Positions 26,194-35,489 of a stretch of 64,000 nucleotides of DNA are shown one piece after another. The position numbers and the translations under genes were made by a program. The DNA is from Roseateles sp. XES5 (GTDB lineage: Bacteria; Pseudomonadota; Alphaproteobacteria; Rhizobiales; Rhizobiaceae), in NCBI RefSeq assembly GCF_020535545.1, contig NZ_CP084752.1:1471501-1535500 (forward strand), written 5' to 3'. A model generated the notes under the pieces. It made no database searches and was not told the origin of the DNA. It was given only the letters and a program-made list of their open reading frames with translations. Position 1 is the stretch's first letter, and the number at the start of each line of letters is the position of its first letter.

Positions 26194-27051
26194 CTAGATG
26201 GGGCGACGGTAGCCCGTCGGCTGCTGGTAGAGGTAGCCGGTGCGCTCGATGGCGGCGGCCAGCGGCTCGCGGGCGACGCTCATCGTGTGGCCATTGGCGT
26301 GGATGATGGTCACCTCGTCTTCCATGATCGCCACATGGCCCTTCCAGAAGACGAGGTCGCCGCGGCGCAGCTCCTCGCGTTCGATGGGCGTGCCGAGGCC
26401 GGCGGCCTGCATGTCGGAATCGCGCGGCGCGCGCCGTCCGGTCATCATCATGGAAAGCTGCACCAGCGCCGAGCAATCGAGCCCGAAGCCGGAACGGCCG
26501 CCCCAGAGATAGGGCGTTTCGAGAAAACGGCCGGCAAGCGCCACATAGTCGTCGCCCACCGCTCCGCCGACAGGCAGGCAGTGGCCGGCGATGACGGACT
26601 GACCGCCTTCCAGCGTGACGTAGCGCGTGCCCCGCGTCTCGCTCTCGCCGACGACGATCAGGCGGCTGCCGATGGAAAGGGCGAAGGCCGTTGGTGCGCG
26701 CAGGTCCGCACCGGTATAGGCGAAGGTGCGCGGCACGGCGACGACATGGGTCGCGGGCGCGCCGGGGGCAGCCAGCGCCGTTTCCTGGAGATAGCCGACA
26801 TAGCCGTCGAAATCGGATTTCACCCAGGCCCAGCCGTCTGCCCGGTCGAGCACATGCACGCCCTCGCCGAACAGCAGTTGCGTGTCGATGCCGGCGCCCG
26901 CATCCGGCCGGGGCCGCAGATCGGCGACGGGCACCGCGAGGCGGGCGGGCGTGCCCGTTACATAGCGCTCCGCCGGAACGGTGCCCTCCAGGGCCCTCTC
27001 CGCAAGGTCGGGGCGAAAGGCATTGAGGCGACGGTCTGGCAGGGCGTTCAT
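26194..27051 (-). CDS. NlpC/P60 (C40) peptidase with SH3-like domain
   Basis: A 285-residue cysteine peptidase likely to cut peptidoglycan stem peptides. Residues about 30-150 hold two SH3b-like segments (VHVLDRADGWAWVKSDFDGY; RTFAYTGADLRAP). The NlpC/P60 domain has the nucleophile C193 in GLDCSALVQ and His in WKGHVAIM (H239). No signal peptide is obvious. ATG 27051 is chosen because it clears the upstream MarR stop by 16 bases and has GGAAAA before it; an upstream ATG in frame would overlap marR. Confidence 0.88.
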   Translation of the reverse strand: MNALPDRRLNAFRPDLAERALEGTVPAERYVTGTPARLAVPVADLRPRPDAGAGIDTQLLFGEGVHVLDRADGWAWVKSDFDGYVGYLQETALAAPGAPATHVVAVPRTFAYTGADLRAPTAFALSIGSRLIVVGESETRGTRYVTLEGGQSVIAGHCLPVGGAVGDDYVALAGRFLETPYLWGGRSGFGLDCSALVQLSMMMTGRRAPRDSDMQAAGLGTPIEREELRRGDLVFWKGHVAIMEDEVTIIHANGHTMSVAREPLAAAIERTGYLYQQPTGYRRPI

Positions 27052-27067
27052 GGTGTTTTCCGGGATG

Positions 27068-27418
27068 TCACGGCTTCTGGGCGCGGGCCTTGGCAATGAT
27101 AACATCGCCAAGGCGTTCGAGATAGAGCGCGCCCTCCACGGTGCGCTTGATGATGACGTTGCGGCGGTCCCGCTCGTCGCGCAGGCGGGTGACGAGACCC
27201 TGCTCGCCCATCGTGTCCAGCGCCCGAGTGATGACGGGTTTGGTGACGCCGAGCTTGGCGGCCAGCCCGCGCACCGTATGGGGCGGCGGCACGAGGTAGA
27301 TCTCGAGCAGGATGGCGAGCTGGCGGAGCGTCAGGTCGCGTCCGTCCTCGCGCACCTGGTCCAGCGTGACCTCATGCCAGAGGCCGAGGGCCTGCGATGG
27401 GCTCAAATCTACCGGCAC
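27068..27418 (-). CDS. MarR family winged-helix transcriptional regulator
   Basis: A 116-residue protein with LTLRQLAILLEIYL, then a helix-turn-helix (TVRGLAAKLGVTKPVITRAL) and a wing (RLRDERDRRNVIIK), the MarR pattern. It is slightly shorter than typical MarR proteins (about 140 residues), missing part of the N-terminal dimer helix. It is immediately upstream of the NlpC/P60 peptidase gene on the same strand, so it may control it. The ligand is unknown. Confidence 0.85.
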   Translation of the reverse strand: MPVDLSPSQALGLWHEVTLDQVREDGRDLTLRQLAILLEIYLVPPPHTVRGLAAKLGVTKPVITRALDTMGEQGLVTRLRDERDRRNVIIKRTVEGALYLERLGDVIIAKARAQKP

Positions 27419-27479
27419 GGCGCCTCCGGGCTTTGCGTGATAATCGTTACGCTACCGTATCAAACGCCCGAAGGAAAGC

Positions 27480-28871
27480 TTACGCCGTCGCATGGCGCAG
27501 ATGATGGTAAAGCGCGCGGATCGCCTGGGCCTCGCCGCCAACCGGCGAATGCGGCCGCTCGGCCTGCGCCCAGGCATAGATGTCGAAATGTGCCCAGCGC
27601 CTGTTGCGCGTCACGAAGCGCTTGAGGAACAAAGCTGCGGTGATCGAACCCGCCATGCCGCCCGCGGGCGCATTGGTAAGGTCGGCGATGCGGGCGGACA
27701 CATCCTTGTCGTAGCCCATATAGAGCGGCATGCGCCACATGGGGTCATCGACCGCAAGGCTCGCCTCGGTAAGATCGTGCGCGAGATCGTCGTCATCGGT
27801 GAAGAAGGGCGGCAGGTCCGGACCGAGCGCGACGCGGGCAGCGCCCGTCAGCGTCGCCATGTCGACGATGAGGTCGGCATCCTCCTCGTCCGCATAGGCG
27901 AGCGCGTCGGCGAGGATCAGGCGTCCTTCGGCATCCGTATTGTCGATCTGCACCGTCAGGCCCTTGCGGCTCCTGTAGATGTCGCCGGGACGGAAGGCAT
28001 TGGCCGAGATGGAATTCTCGACGACCGGCAGCAGCACGCGCAGGTCCACCTTCAGCTTGGCATCCATGATCATCAGGGCAAGACCCATGACATTCGCCGC
28101 CCCGCCCATGTCCTTCTTCATGAGAAGCATCGAGGCGGAAGGCTTGATGTCGAGGCCGCCCGTATCGAAGCAGACACCCTTGCCGACAAGCGTCACGCGC
28201 TTGTGGCCCTTCTTGCCCCAGGTGAGCTCCAGGAGGCGCGGCGCCTGCGCGGAGGCGCGGCCGACCGTGTGGATGAGCGGGAAGTTCTCCTTCAGGAGAT
28301 CGTCGCCGGTGATGACAGAGACCTTGGCCTTGTAGTGCTCGCCAAGCGCACGGAATACGTCTTCCAGCGCTTCCGGTCCCATGTCGTTGGTGGGCGTGTT
28401 GACGAGGTCGCGGGCCAGGAAGACGCCGGCGAGCTGGCGCTTGATGTCGGTGGCGTCGGCATCGCCCGGGATGAGGAGCGTCGGCGCCTCGGAGGCCGAG
28501 GCCTTGTAGCGTTCGAAGCGGTAGCTGCCGAGACCGTAGCCGAGCGCCAGCCGGTTCGCCGTCAGCGGCGCCGTCTCGATGTGCCAGTCGCCCGCCGGCA
28601 GCGTGCGCGCGAGCTTGCCGGTCAGGAAGGGCGCGTCGGACGGGTTCTTGCCGAGGCCGAACAGCGCGCCGCCGAGATGGCCGTCCGCCGTCGGCACCAT
28701 CAGCAGCCCGCCCGCCTCTGCCTTGAAGCCGGCCTTTCGCGCCCAGTCGAGCGCGATCGGATCGATGGTTCCCGTCTCGATATGCGCCGGCGTGATCGCG
28801 AAGATCGGCAGGGTCTTGCCGTTCTTCGTGTTGAAGGGAGAGGGCCGGTCGATGAACTGGAAGGGGGCCAT
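27480..28871 (-). CDS. Leucyl aminopeptidase family protein (M17)
   Basis: A 463-residue two-metal aminopeptidase removing N-terminal residues from peptides in the cytosol. The catalytic C-terminal domain shows VGKGVCFDTGGLDIKPSASM near 228-247 with the metal-binding Lys and Asp, KKDMGGAA at 252-259 and the signature NTDAEGRL at 311-318. The N-terminal domain is shorter and divergent from PepA, as in the PepB-like group. AAAGG lies ahead of the start. Confidence 0.92.
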   Translation of the reverse strand: MAPFQFIDRPSPFNTKNGKTLPIFAITPAHIETGTIDPIALDWARKAGFKAEAGGLLMVPTADGHLGGALFGLGKNPSDAPFLTGKLARTLPAGDWHIETAPLTANRLALGYGLGSYRFERYKASASEAPTLLIPGDADATDIKRQLAGVFLARDLVNTPTNDMGPEALEDVFRALGEHYKAKVSVITGDDLLKENFPLIHTVGRASAQAPRLLELTWGKKGHKRVTLVGKGVCFDTGGLDIKPSASMLLMKKDMGGAANVMGLALMIMDAKLKVDLRVLLPVVENSISANAFRPGDIYRSRKGLTVQIDNTDAEGRLILADALAYADEEDADLIVDMATLTGAARVALGPDLPPFFTDDDDLAHDLTEASLAVDDPMWRMPLYMGYDKDVSARIADLTNAPAGGMAGSITAALFLKRFVTRNRRWAHFDIYAWAQAERPHSPVGGEAQAIRALYHHLRHATA

Positions 28872-28908
28872 GGCGGAACCTTTGGGAGAGAGCCTCGGAA
28901 TCAGGCAA

Positions 28909-28932
28909 TTAACACTCTGTTAGGGTTAACAG
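28909..28932. promoter_or_regulatory. CtrA-like box and inverted repeat in the tadD promoter
   Basis: TTAA-N7-TTAG at 28909-28923 matches the CtrA consensus TTAA-N7-TTAA at seven of eight positions. It overlaps a perfect inverted repeat CTGTTA-N4-TAACAG at 28917-28932. The site lies in the 133-bp divergent gap about 75 bp before tadD. Confidence 0.4.
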
Positions 28933-29004
28933 ATTATTGCTGGAGCGGAGATTGCGGCGTGATTCTTGACCGCCGCGGATGCGAAAACGCTTCGGGGATC
29001 GATC

Positions 29005-29814
29005 ATGGCCGCCAGCCCTTTGTCACTTCGCTCGACGCTCCTGAGGGGTGCGGCACTCCTCGCCATCGCGGTTGCGGTGGCGGGCTGCGCCGGCAAGAGC
29101 AACATGACCACGGGCTCCATTGCCAAATCTTCCAAGCCGGTCGGCGAAATGAACGCCAACGAGCTGCGCGGCGCGGCCAACAGCATCGGCCAGGCCTATG
29201 AGAAGAATCCACGGGATCCGCAGGTCGGCATGAACTATGCCACGGTTCTGCGCATGAACGGGCGCAACGACCAGGCGCTCGCCGTGATGCAGCAGGTCGC
29301 CATCAGCAATCCCAACAACCGCGACGTGCTCGCCGCCTACGGCAAGGCGCAGGCCGCCGCCGGCCAGCTCGAGCAGGCGCTGAACACGATCCTGCGCGCC
29401 CAGACACCGGACAGGCCGGACTGGAGGCTGAAATCCGCCGAGGGCGCGATCCTCGATCAGCTCGGCCGCTCCAGCGACGCGCGCCAGCGCTATCGGCAAG
29501 CACTCGACCTCCAGCCGAACGAGCCTTCGATCCTCTCCAATCTCGGCATGTCCTATGTGCTCGCCCGCGACCTGAAGACGGCGGAAACCTACCTGCGCTC
29601 GGCCGCCAGCCAGCCCGGCGCCGACAGCAGCGTGCGCCAGAACCTCGCACTCGCCGTCGGCCTGCAGGGCCGCTTCCAGGAGGCCGAGACCATCGCCCGC
29701 CAGGAACTGACCGCCGAGCAGGCCGAAGCCAACGTCGCCTATCTGCGTTCCATGCTCGCCCAGCAGAATGCCTGGAAGAAGCTTGCGGCCGACGATAGCG
29801 GCAACACCAACTGA
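29005..29814 (+). CDS. tadD: Tad pilus assembly lipoprotein TadD (TPR protein)
   Basis: A 269-residue lipoprotein: the signal MAASPLSLRSTLLRGAAL is followed by a lipobox V-A-G-C near residue 29, then tetratricopeptide repeats (YATVLRMNGRNDQALAVMQQ; YGKAQAAAGQLEQALNTI; NLGMSYVLARDLKTAETYL). TadD is the pilotin-like factor for the CpaC secretin. ATG 29005 is taken because the lipoprotein signal starts there and GGGGAT precedes it. It is on the opposite strand to, and convergent with, tadC. Confidence 0.9.
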   Translation: MAASPLSLRSTLLRGAALLAIAVAVAGCAGKSNMTTGSIAKSSKPVGEMNANELRGAANSIGQAYEKNPRDPQVGMNYATVLRMNGRNDQALAVMQQVAISNPNNRDVLAAYGKAQAAAGQLEQALNTILRAQTPDRPDWRLKSAEGAILDQLGRSSDARQRYRQALDLQPNEPSILSNLGMSYVLARDLKTAETYLRSAASQPGADSSVRQNLALAVGLQGRFQEAETIARQELTAEQAEANVAYLRSMLAQQNAWKKLAADDSGNTN

Positions 29815-29854
29815 CCCCCGGCATCCCTTCCCCAAGCGTCCCTCCCAAGACGCC

Positions 29855-29894
29855 AACGCCCCGGCCGACAGGATCGACCGGGGCGTTTTCTTTT
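29855..29894. terminator. Intrinsic terminator between tadD and tadC
   Basis: A 10-bp stem (29855-29864 with 29878-29887) with a T-rich tail (TTTTCTTTT) on the + strand terminates tadD. The stem is symmetrical, so it may also act on the converging tadC transcript, though no T-run is present in that direction. Confidence 0.82.
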
Positions 29895-29910
29895 GGCGTT
29901 CGGCGTTCGA

Positions 29911-30885
29911 TCAGAACGTATCGGCGACCTGGATACCGGCGGGGCCGAGGATGACGGCGATCAGCACCGGCAGGAAGAACAGGATCATCGGCACGGTCAG
30001 CTTGGGCGGCAGGGCGGCCGCCTTCTTTTCCGCCTCGTTCATGCGCTGGTCGCGGCATTCCTGCGCCAGCACGCGCAGCGCCTGGGCGAGCGGCGTGCCG
30101 TAGCGTTCGGCCTGGATGAGCGCCTGCATCACCGAGCGGACCGTATCGAGCCCGATGCGCGATCCAAGGTTTTCATAGGCCTGCCGGCGTTCCTGCAGGA
30201 AGGAGAGTTCGGCGGTGGTGAGCACCAGTTCCTCGGCAAGCTCCGAGGAGGCCATGGCGATTTCGTCCGCCACGCGCTTGAAGGCGACTTCTATGGAGAT
30301 GCCCGATTCCACGCAGATCAGCATGAGGTCGAGTGCATCCGGCCATGCCCGCCGGATCGACTTCTGCCGCTTGTTCACCTGGTTGGAGATGAAGATGTTG
30401 GGCGCGTAGAAGCCGAGATAGGCGGCCGCGATGGTCGCGAGGATGCGCATCGGCAGCGGCTTGTCGCCGAGGAAACCGAGATAGAAGATGTAGAAGGCGG
30501 CAAGCGCCATGAACACGAAGGGCAGGACGAAGCGGGCGAACAGGAAGATGTTCAACGCGTTCTGCGAACGGTGGCCGGCCTGCCGCAGGCGGTTCATCGT
30601 GTTGGCGTCGACCAGCGCCTCGCGCAGGTTCAGCCGTTCGACCACCTGGCGGACGGAGGTGTTGTGCTGGGCGCGCAACGAGGCCTTGCTCTGCACGGCT
30701 TCGGCATTGAGACGGGCGCGTTCGCGCGCACGCATCTGCTCGCGTTCCAGCGCCACGGCCTTCATGCGCTTGTCCAGGTCGCCGCGGTCGAAATAGGGCG
30801 CCGCCAGCGTATAGAAGGTCGCCAGCACCGCGATCATGACGAAAGCCGGAAGCAGGATGGCGGGATCGGTAAGCATGGCGACCAT
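29911..30885 (-). CDS. tadC: Tad pilus inner-membrane platform protein TadC
   Basis: A 324-residue type II secretion F-domain protein with one N-terminal membrane helix (AILLPAFVMIAVLATFYTL), a central pair (FARFVLPFVFMALAAFYIF) and a C-terminal pair (LTVPMILFFLPVLIAVILG). With TadB it forms the platform on which the TadA ATPase drives pilus assembly. It is the last gene of the minus-strand cpa operon; GGGAG precedes its start and tadB ends 10 bases upstream. Confidence 0.93.
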   Translation of the reverse strand: MVAMLTDPAILLPAFVMIAVLATFYTLAAPYFDRGDLDKRMKAVALEREQMRARERARLNAEAVQSKASLRAQHNTSVRQVVERLNLREALVDANTMNRLRQAGHRSQNALNIFLFARFVLPFVFMALAAFYIFYLGFLGDKPLPMRILATIAAAYLGFYAPNIFISNQVNKRQKSIRRAWPDALDLMLICVESGISIEVAFKRVADEIAMASSELAEELVLTTAELSFLQERRQAYENLGSRIGLDTVRSVMQALIQAERYGTPLAQALRVLAQECRDQRMNEAEKKAAALPPKLTVPMILFFLPVLIAVILGPAGIQVADTF

Positions 30886-30895
30886 GTTGCGCTCC

Positions 30896-31906
30896 CTAGA
30901 TGTCGAAGTTGATCATGTTGCGCATTACGAAGATGCCGATGGACATCCATATCGCGGAAGCGCCGAGGATGAGGTGGCCGCGCGAATCCTGGAACAGGAC
31001 GCTGATATATTCCGGCGACGTCAGGTAGACGAGCAGCGCCACGATGAACGGCAGGGCGCCGATGATGCAGGCGGAGGCCTTGGCCTCCATCGACAGCGCG
31101 CTGACCTTGGCGCGCATCTTGCGGCGCTCGCGCAGCACGCGCGAAAGATTGCCGAGCGCTTCCGACAGGTTACCGCCCGCCTGACTCTGGATGGCGATGA
31201 CGATGGAGAAGAAGTTGACCTCCTGCAGCGGAATGTTGGTGAACATGCGCGCGCAGGCCTCGGGAACGCTGAGACCGACCTGCTGGGATTCCACCACCTT
31301 GCGGAATTCCGTCTTCACCGGCTCCTGCCCTTCGGCCGCGATCAGCCGAAGCGCGTCCGTCAGCGGCAGGCCGGACTTGATGGAGCGCACCATGACGTCG
31401 AGCGAATTCGGGAACTCCTCGAGAAACTTGTTCAGGCGGCGCTTGATGAGGAAGCCGATGAACCAGCGCGGCAGGCCGGCGCCGGTGATGAAGGCAACAC
31501 CCAGCGCGACCAGCAATCCGCCGCCGCCGATGAGGGTCAGCATGAACGCGAAGAGACCGAAGATCGCGCTGAAGATGTAGAACTTCGCCGGGGTGATCGA
31601 CAGGCCCGCCTGGATGAGCCGCGCCTTCAGGCTCGTGGCGATGCGCCGCGTCTGTTCCTGCTGCTTCTTTTCGAGGTCTTTCAGAGAATCCTGGACCGAC
31701 TTGCGGCGCTTGGACAGTTCCTGCATGCGGTCGCGCGCAGCCTTGGCCTTGCCCTGGTCGGTCTCTGCGGCCTGCACCCGGCGAACGCGGCTTTCCGCCT
31801 TCTTCTGCGCCTCGATGCGTGAGAAGAGCACGCCATAGGCGAGGCCGGCGGTGGAAAGCGCCGCCAGCGCAAAGATCGCCACGAGGTTGATATCCAGTCC
31901 GAACAT
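30896..31906 (-). CDS. tadB: Tad pilus inner-membrane platform protein TadB
   Basis: A 336-residue type II secretion F-domain protein. An N-terminal helix (NLVAIFALAALSTAGLAYGVLF) is followed by a charged coiled segment, a central hydrophobic pair near residues 120-160 and C-terminal helices (CIIGALPFIVALLVYL). The F-domain core is GSLPLTDALRLIAAEGQ-like (here KSGLPLTDALRLI). It works with TadC and lies between cpaF/tadA and tadC. Confidence 0.93.
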   Translation of the reverse strand: MFGLDINLVAIFALAALSTAGLAYGVLFSRIEAQKKAESRVRRVQAAETDQGKAKAARDRMQELSKRRKSVQDSLKDLEKKQQEQTRRIATSLKARLIQAGLSITPAKFYIFSAIFGLFAFMLTLIGGGGLLVALGVAFITGAGLPRWFIGFLIKRRLNKFLEEFPNSLDVMVRSIKSGLPLTDALRLIAAEGQEPVKTEFRKVVESQQVGLSVPEACARMFTNIPLQEVNFFSIVIAIQSQAGGNLSEALGNLSRVLRERRKMRAKVSALSMEAKASACIIGALPFIVALLVYLTSPEYISVLFQDSRGHLILGASAIWMSIGIFVMRNMINFDI

Positions 31907-31924
31907 CCGCGCTCCGCCCGCCCT

Positions 31925-33400
31925 TTACGGCTTTTCCATCGCGTCGAGCGTTGCCGCCAGGCGCTTGTCCTCGTTGAAATAGCGGGCGCGATCCCAGAAA
32001 TGCGGCTTGCCGATGCCGGTGCCCGAATGTTTGCCGATGAGGCGGCCGTTGGCATCTTCACCCTGGATCTCGAAGCGCATCAGGTCCTGCGTGACGATGA
32101 CGTCGCCTTCCATGCCGATCACCTCGGTGATGTGGGTGATGCGGCGTGAACCGTCACGCAGGCGCGTCGCCTGGATGATGACGTCGATGGAGCCGGCGAT
32201 GATCTCGCGCACGGTCTTGGCCGGCAGCGTGAAGCCGCCCATGGCGATCATCGATTCCATACGGGAAAGGCATTCGCGCGGTGTATTGGCGTGGATCGTG
32301 CCCATCGAGCCGTCGTGGCCGGTGTTCATCGCCTGAAGAAGGTCGAAGACCTCCGGTCCGCGCACTTCGCCGACGATGATGCGTTCGGGGCGCATGCGCA
32401 GGCAGTTCTTGATGAGATCGCGCATGGTGATCTCGCCTTCGCCCTCGATGTTCGGCGGGCGGGTTTCCAGGCGCACGACATGCGGCTGCTGCAACTGGAG
32501 TTCAGCCGAGTCTTCGCAGGTGATGACGCGCTCGTCGGTATCGATGTAGCGCGTCAGGCAGTTGAGCAGCGTCGTCTTGCCCGAACCGGTACCGCCCGAG
32601 ATGACGAGGTTGCAGCGCACGCGACCGATGATCTGCAGCAGCGTCGCGCCTTCCGGCGTGATCGAACCGAAACGGACGAGCTGGTCGAGCGTCAGCTTGT
32701 CCTTCTTGAACTTGCGGATGGTGAGCGCGGTGCCGTCGATGGCGAGCGGCGGGGCGATGACGTTGACGCGCGAACCGTCGGGCAGGCGCGCGTCGCAGAT
32801 GGGGCTCGATTCGTCGACGCGGCGGCCGACCTGGCTGACGATGCGCTGGCAGATCGAGAGAAGCTGGGCATTGTCGCGGAAGCGGATTTCCGATTCCTGC
32901 ACCTTGCCGCCCACTTCGATATAGGTCTTGCCGGCGCCGTTCACCATGATGTCGGCAATGTCGTCGCGCGCGAGAAGCGGCTCAAGCGGGCCGTAGCCGA
33001 GGACGTCGTTGCAGATGTCGTCGAGCAGCTCTTCCTGCTCGGAAATCGACATCGCGAAGTTCTTGATCGTGATGATGTCGTTGACGATGTCGCGGATTTC
33101 CTCGCGCGCACTTTCGGTGTCGAGCTTGGCGAGTTGCGACAGGTCGATCGTGTCGATGAGCGCGGAGAAGACCTGGCTCTTGGTGTCGTAATAGTCCTCG
33201 GTGCGGGCCACGCGACGGCGCGCCGTGGCCGGGGCGGGGGCGGCAACCGGCGGCGGGGCGGGCTCGAAAACGGGCTGCGAGGGCGCGGCGGCCGCCGGCC
33301 GCTCCGCCGTCACGGTCGTGGTGGCCACGGGCGCGGCATGGGCCGTCTGGCCCGTCCCGCCGCTCTTGCCGAAACCTTCATTGCCACGTCTGCCGAACAT
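31925..33400 (-). CDS. cpaF: Tad pilus ATPase CpaF/TadA
   Basis: A 491-residue GspE-family secretion ATPase that powers Flp pilus assembly and retraction. After a Pro/Ala-rich linker (residues 20-65) come the all-alpha N-domain and the ATPase core, with Walker [10 protein letters not shown] (K275), the Asp box and the Walker B segment [15 protein letters not shown], and the His box [14 protein letters not shown]. It is complete and in frame within the cpa operon. Confidence 0.96.
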   Translation of the reverse strand: MFGRRGNEGFGKSGGTGQTAHAAPVATTTVTAERPAAAAPSQPVFEPAPPPVAAPAPATARRRVARTEDYYDTKSQVFSALIDTIDLSQLAKLDTESAREEIRDIVNDIITIKNFAMSISEQEELLDDICNDVLGYGPLEPLLARDDIADIMVNGAGKTYIEVGGKVQESEIRFRDNAQLLSICQRIVSQVGRRVDESSPICDARLPDGSRVNVIAPPLAIDGTALTIRKFKKDKLTLDQLVRFGSITPEGATLLQIIGRVRCNLVISGGTGSGKTTLLNCLTRYIDTDERVITCEDSAELQLQQPHVVRLETRPPNIEGEGEITMRDLIKNCLRMRPERIIVGEVRGPEVFDLLQAMNTGHDGSMGTIHANTPRECLSRMESMIAMGGFTLPAKTVREIIAGSIDVIIQATRLRDGSRRITHITEVIGMEGDVIVTQDLMRFEIQGEDANGRLIGKHSGTGIGKPHFWDRARYFNEDKRLAATLDAMEKP

Positions 33401-33438
33401 GCCACATCATCCAGTCTGTTGCGCCGCCCCAAGGCGGC

Positions 33439-34725
33439 CTACTTGCGGCCGAGGAGGCCCAGCATCTTGCCGAGCCCGGCCTTCTTGGGTTTCTTCACCG
33501 TCGCACGACCCGTCACCAGATGGGCGATCTGCGAGAAGGTCTCGGCGGTCGGCGACTTGCGGTCCATCTCGGTGATCATGCGGCCGCTGTTGGACGCCGT
33601 GCCGAAGAGCTGCGCATCGAAGGGAATGACCGCGACCGGTTCGATGCCGAGCGGTTCGCAGAAATCGTTGGGCGCGATTTCCGGGCGCTTCGGCAGGCCG
33701 ACCTGGTTGAGAATGAGGTGCGGCGGCTTGTCGTTGGGCCGCAGCTTCTTCAACGCGTCGAGCATGTTCTTCGCATTGCGCAGGTTCGCAAGGTCCGGCA
33801 CCGCCGTGATGACGAGCTCATCCACCTCGGAAAGAAGCGTGCGCGTCCATTCCGACCAGGCATGCGGCACGTCGAGCACCGTCACCGGCGCGCTGCGCTG
33901 GAGCACTTCGAGGACCGGCTGGAAGGAACCGCGCTCGAGATCGTAGGCGCGGTCGAGCATCGAGGGCGCCGCAAGCAGCGACAGATGGTCGGAGCACTTC
34001 GTCAGCAGGCGGTCGAGGAAGACTTCGTCCAGCCGCTCCGGCGCATAGATCGCTTCGGAAATGCCCTGCGGCGGATCCTGGTCGAAATCGATATTGGCCG
34101 TGCCATAGGGCAGGTCGAGATCGGCGAGGATCACCTCGGTCTGGAACAGGTTGGAAATGTCGAAGGCGCAGTTATGCGCGATGGTCGAGGAGCCCGAACC
34201 ACCCTTGGCGCCGATGAAGCCGACGGTACGACCGAGCGGCTCCGCCTCCGGATCGACGAAGATCGCCGCCATGGCGTTCAGCACCTCGGCCATGCCGACG
34301 GGGCCGACCATGTATTCGGAAATGCCGTTGCGGATCAGTTCGCGATAAAGCGGGATATCGTTGTAGCGTCCGACGATGATGACCTTGGTGGAGGGATCGC
34401 AAACCTCGGCGAGCGGAGCCAGCTCCTCCATGATGCCGCGCGGCTCGGTCTCCGTCTCGAGGATCAGGAGGTTCGGCGTCGGCGCGGAGGCGAACATGTT
34501 GGCGGCCGCCGTGATGCTTGCGCTGGAAATGCGAAGGCTCACCTTGGCCAGGCGCCGGTCCTGCCCGCACCGCTCCATGGTGCGCAGCATCGCCTCGCTC
34601 GCGCAGAAGGCGTGAACGGAGATGCGCGGCAGGGGGCGCACGGATTCGAGATCCGTCGGGCGGACGGTCTCGTCCGCCTGCTCCTGCATGGCCTCGTTCT
34701 TGAAGTTGTAGTCGACCGTGCTCAT
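33439..34725 (-). CDS. cpaE: Tad pilus localisation ATPase-like protein CpaE/TadZ
   Basis: A 428-residue protein with an N-terminal response-regulator-like domain (LLILETETEPRGIMEEL to MVGPVGMAEVLNAM) and a MinD/ParA-like domain. Its P-loop reads GAKGGSGSSTIAHN, with Ser in place of the conserved P-loop Lys of K-G-G-x-G-K-T-T. This atypical loop is known for CpaE/TadZ proteins, which localise the pilus machine to the pole. It is encoded between cpaD and cpaF. Confidence 0.93.
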   Translation of the reverse strand: MSTVDYNFKNEAMQEQADETVRPTDLESVRPLPRISVHAFCASEAMLRTMERCGQDRRLAKVSLRISSASITAAANMFASAPTPNLLILETETEPRGIMEELAPLAEVCDPSTKVIIVGRYNDIPLYRELIRNGISEYMVGPVGMAEVLNAMAAIFVDPEAEPLGRTVGFIGAKGGSGSSTIAHNCAFDISNLFQTEVILADLDLPYGTANIDFDQDPPQGISEAIYAPERLDEVFLDRLLTKCSDHLSLLAAPSMLDRAYDLERGSFQPVLEVLQRSAPVTVLDVPHAWSEWTRTLLSEVDELVITAVPDLANLRNAKNMLDALKKLRPNDKPPHLILNQVGLPKRPEIAPNDFCEPLGIEPVAVIPFDAQLFGTASNSGRMITEMDRKSPTAETFSQIAHLVTGRATVKKPKKAGLGKMLGLLGRK

Positions 34726-34761
34726 GGCTTTACCGCGCCCGGATGGAGGAAAGGTGGGAGA

Positions 34762-35454
34762 TCAATCGTTCATCTCCTTCAGTTCGGTATAGGCGCCGCG
34801 GTAGCGCTTGAGCGCTTCGCCGCGTTGCGTGGCATCCGCCGGGGTCATGCGGCGGGGGCCGAGAAGGTCGTTCGGATCGGCGATCTGGGCGGCAAGGTTG
34901 TTCTGCGTCGCGCAGCCGAAATTATGATAGTTCCGATTCTCGTAGGTGTTCACCACCAGATCTTCCGGCCACTGGCCGCAGGCCGGCGTGGACGCGGTAA
35001 TGGCGAAATAGGCAAGCCGGATCGGCGCGGCCTCCGCCGGATCGCCGGCGGAATAGGTCTCCATCATCACCTTGCGCGCGGGAATGCCGTACTGCGCGAG
35101 CAGCTTGCGGATCTGCCGGCCCGCCACCGTTGCCGCCGCGTCATTGCGCGAACCACGCGGCAGGATGATGCGGAACATGCCGGACGACGCCCCGGAATAG
35201 TCGCCGACAAAACCCGCGATCACTTCGCCCTGGCCGCGCGTCAACTGCGTCGCGCCCGTGGCGATCGGAATGTCGATCGTGCGCTCCTGCTCGCCGACGA
35301 TGATCGGATGGCGCGTGCGGTAGTCGTCCGGCAGCGAACCCGTCGTCGTGCGGTCGGCATTGGCGCAGCCGGAGGCGACCGCGACGAGTGCCGCCATGGC
35401 CAGGAGCGCAACGCTGCGGGCGGTCTTGCGGGTGGAATGCATTTCGTTTGCCAT
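34762..35454 (-). CDS. cpaD: Tad pilus assembly lipoprotein CpaD
   Basis: A 230-residue outer-membrane-associated lipoprotein. Its signal (ARSVALLAMAALVAVASGC) ends in a lipobox with Cys at residue 30, followed by TTTGSLPDDYRTRHPIIVGE as in CpaD. The frame starts with a GTG at 35493 that overlaps the cpaC stop (GTGA), but ATG 35454 gives a proper lipoprotein signal and is preferred. It supports the CpaC secretin. Confidence 0.9.
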   Translation of the reverse strand: MANEMHSTRKTARSVALLAMAALVAVASGCANADRTTTGSLPDDYRTRHPIIVGEQERTIDIPIATGATQLTRGQGEVIAGFVGDYSGASSGMFRIILPRGSRNDAAATVAGRQIRKLLAQYGIPARKVMMETYSAGDPAEAAPIRLAYFAITASTPACGQWPEDLVVNTYENRNYHNFGCATQNNLAAQIADPNDLLGPRRMTPADATQRGEALKRYRGAYTELKEMND

Positions 35455-35489
35455 TGGCTGGGTCCGTCCCTTCGTCACGTCGCACCCGA

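Noticed and set aside
27438..27462. TGATA-N15-TATCA dyad upstream of the MarR gene as an operator.
   Set aside because: Only 5-bp arms with a long spacer, within chance expectation; no second copy was seen.
34177..34221. The missing P-loop lysine in CpaE as a sign of a broken gene.
   Set aside because: The altered loop is a known property of CpaE/TadZ proteins and the frame is complete.
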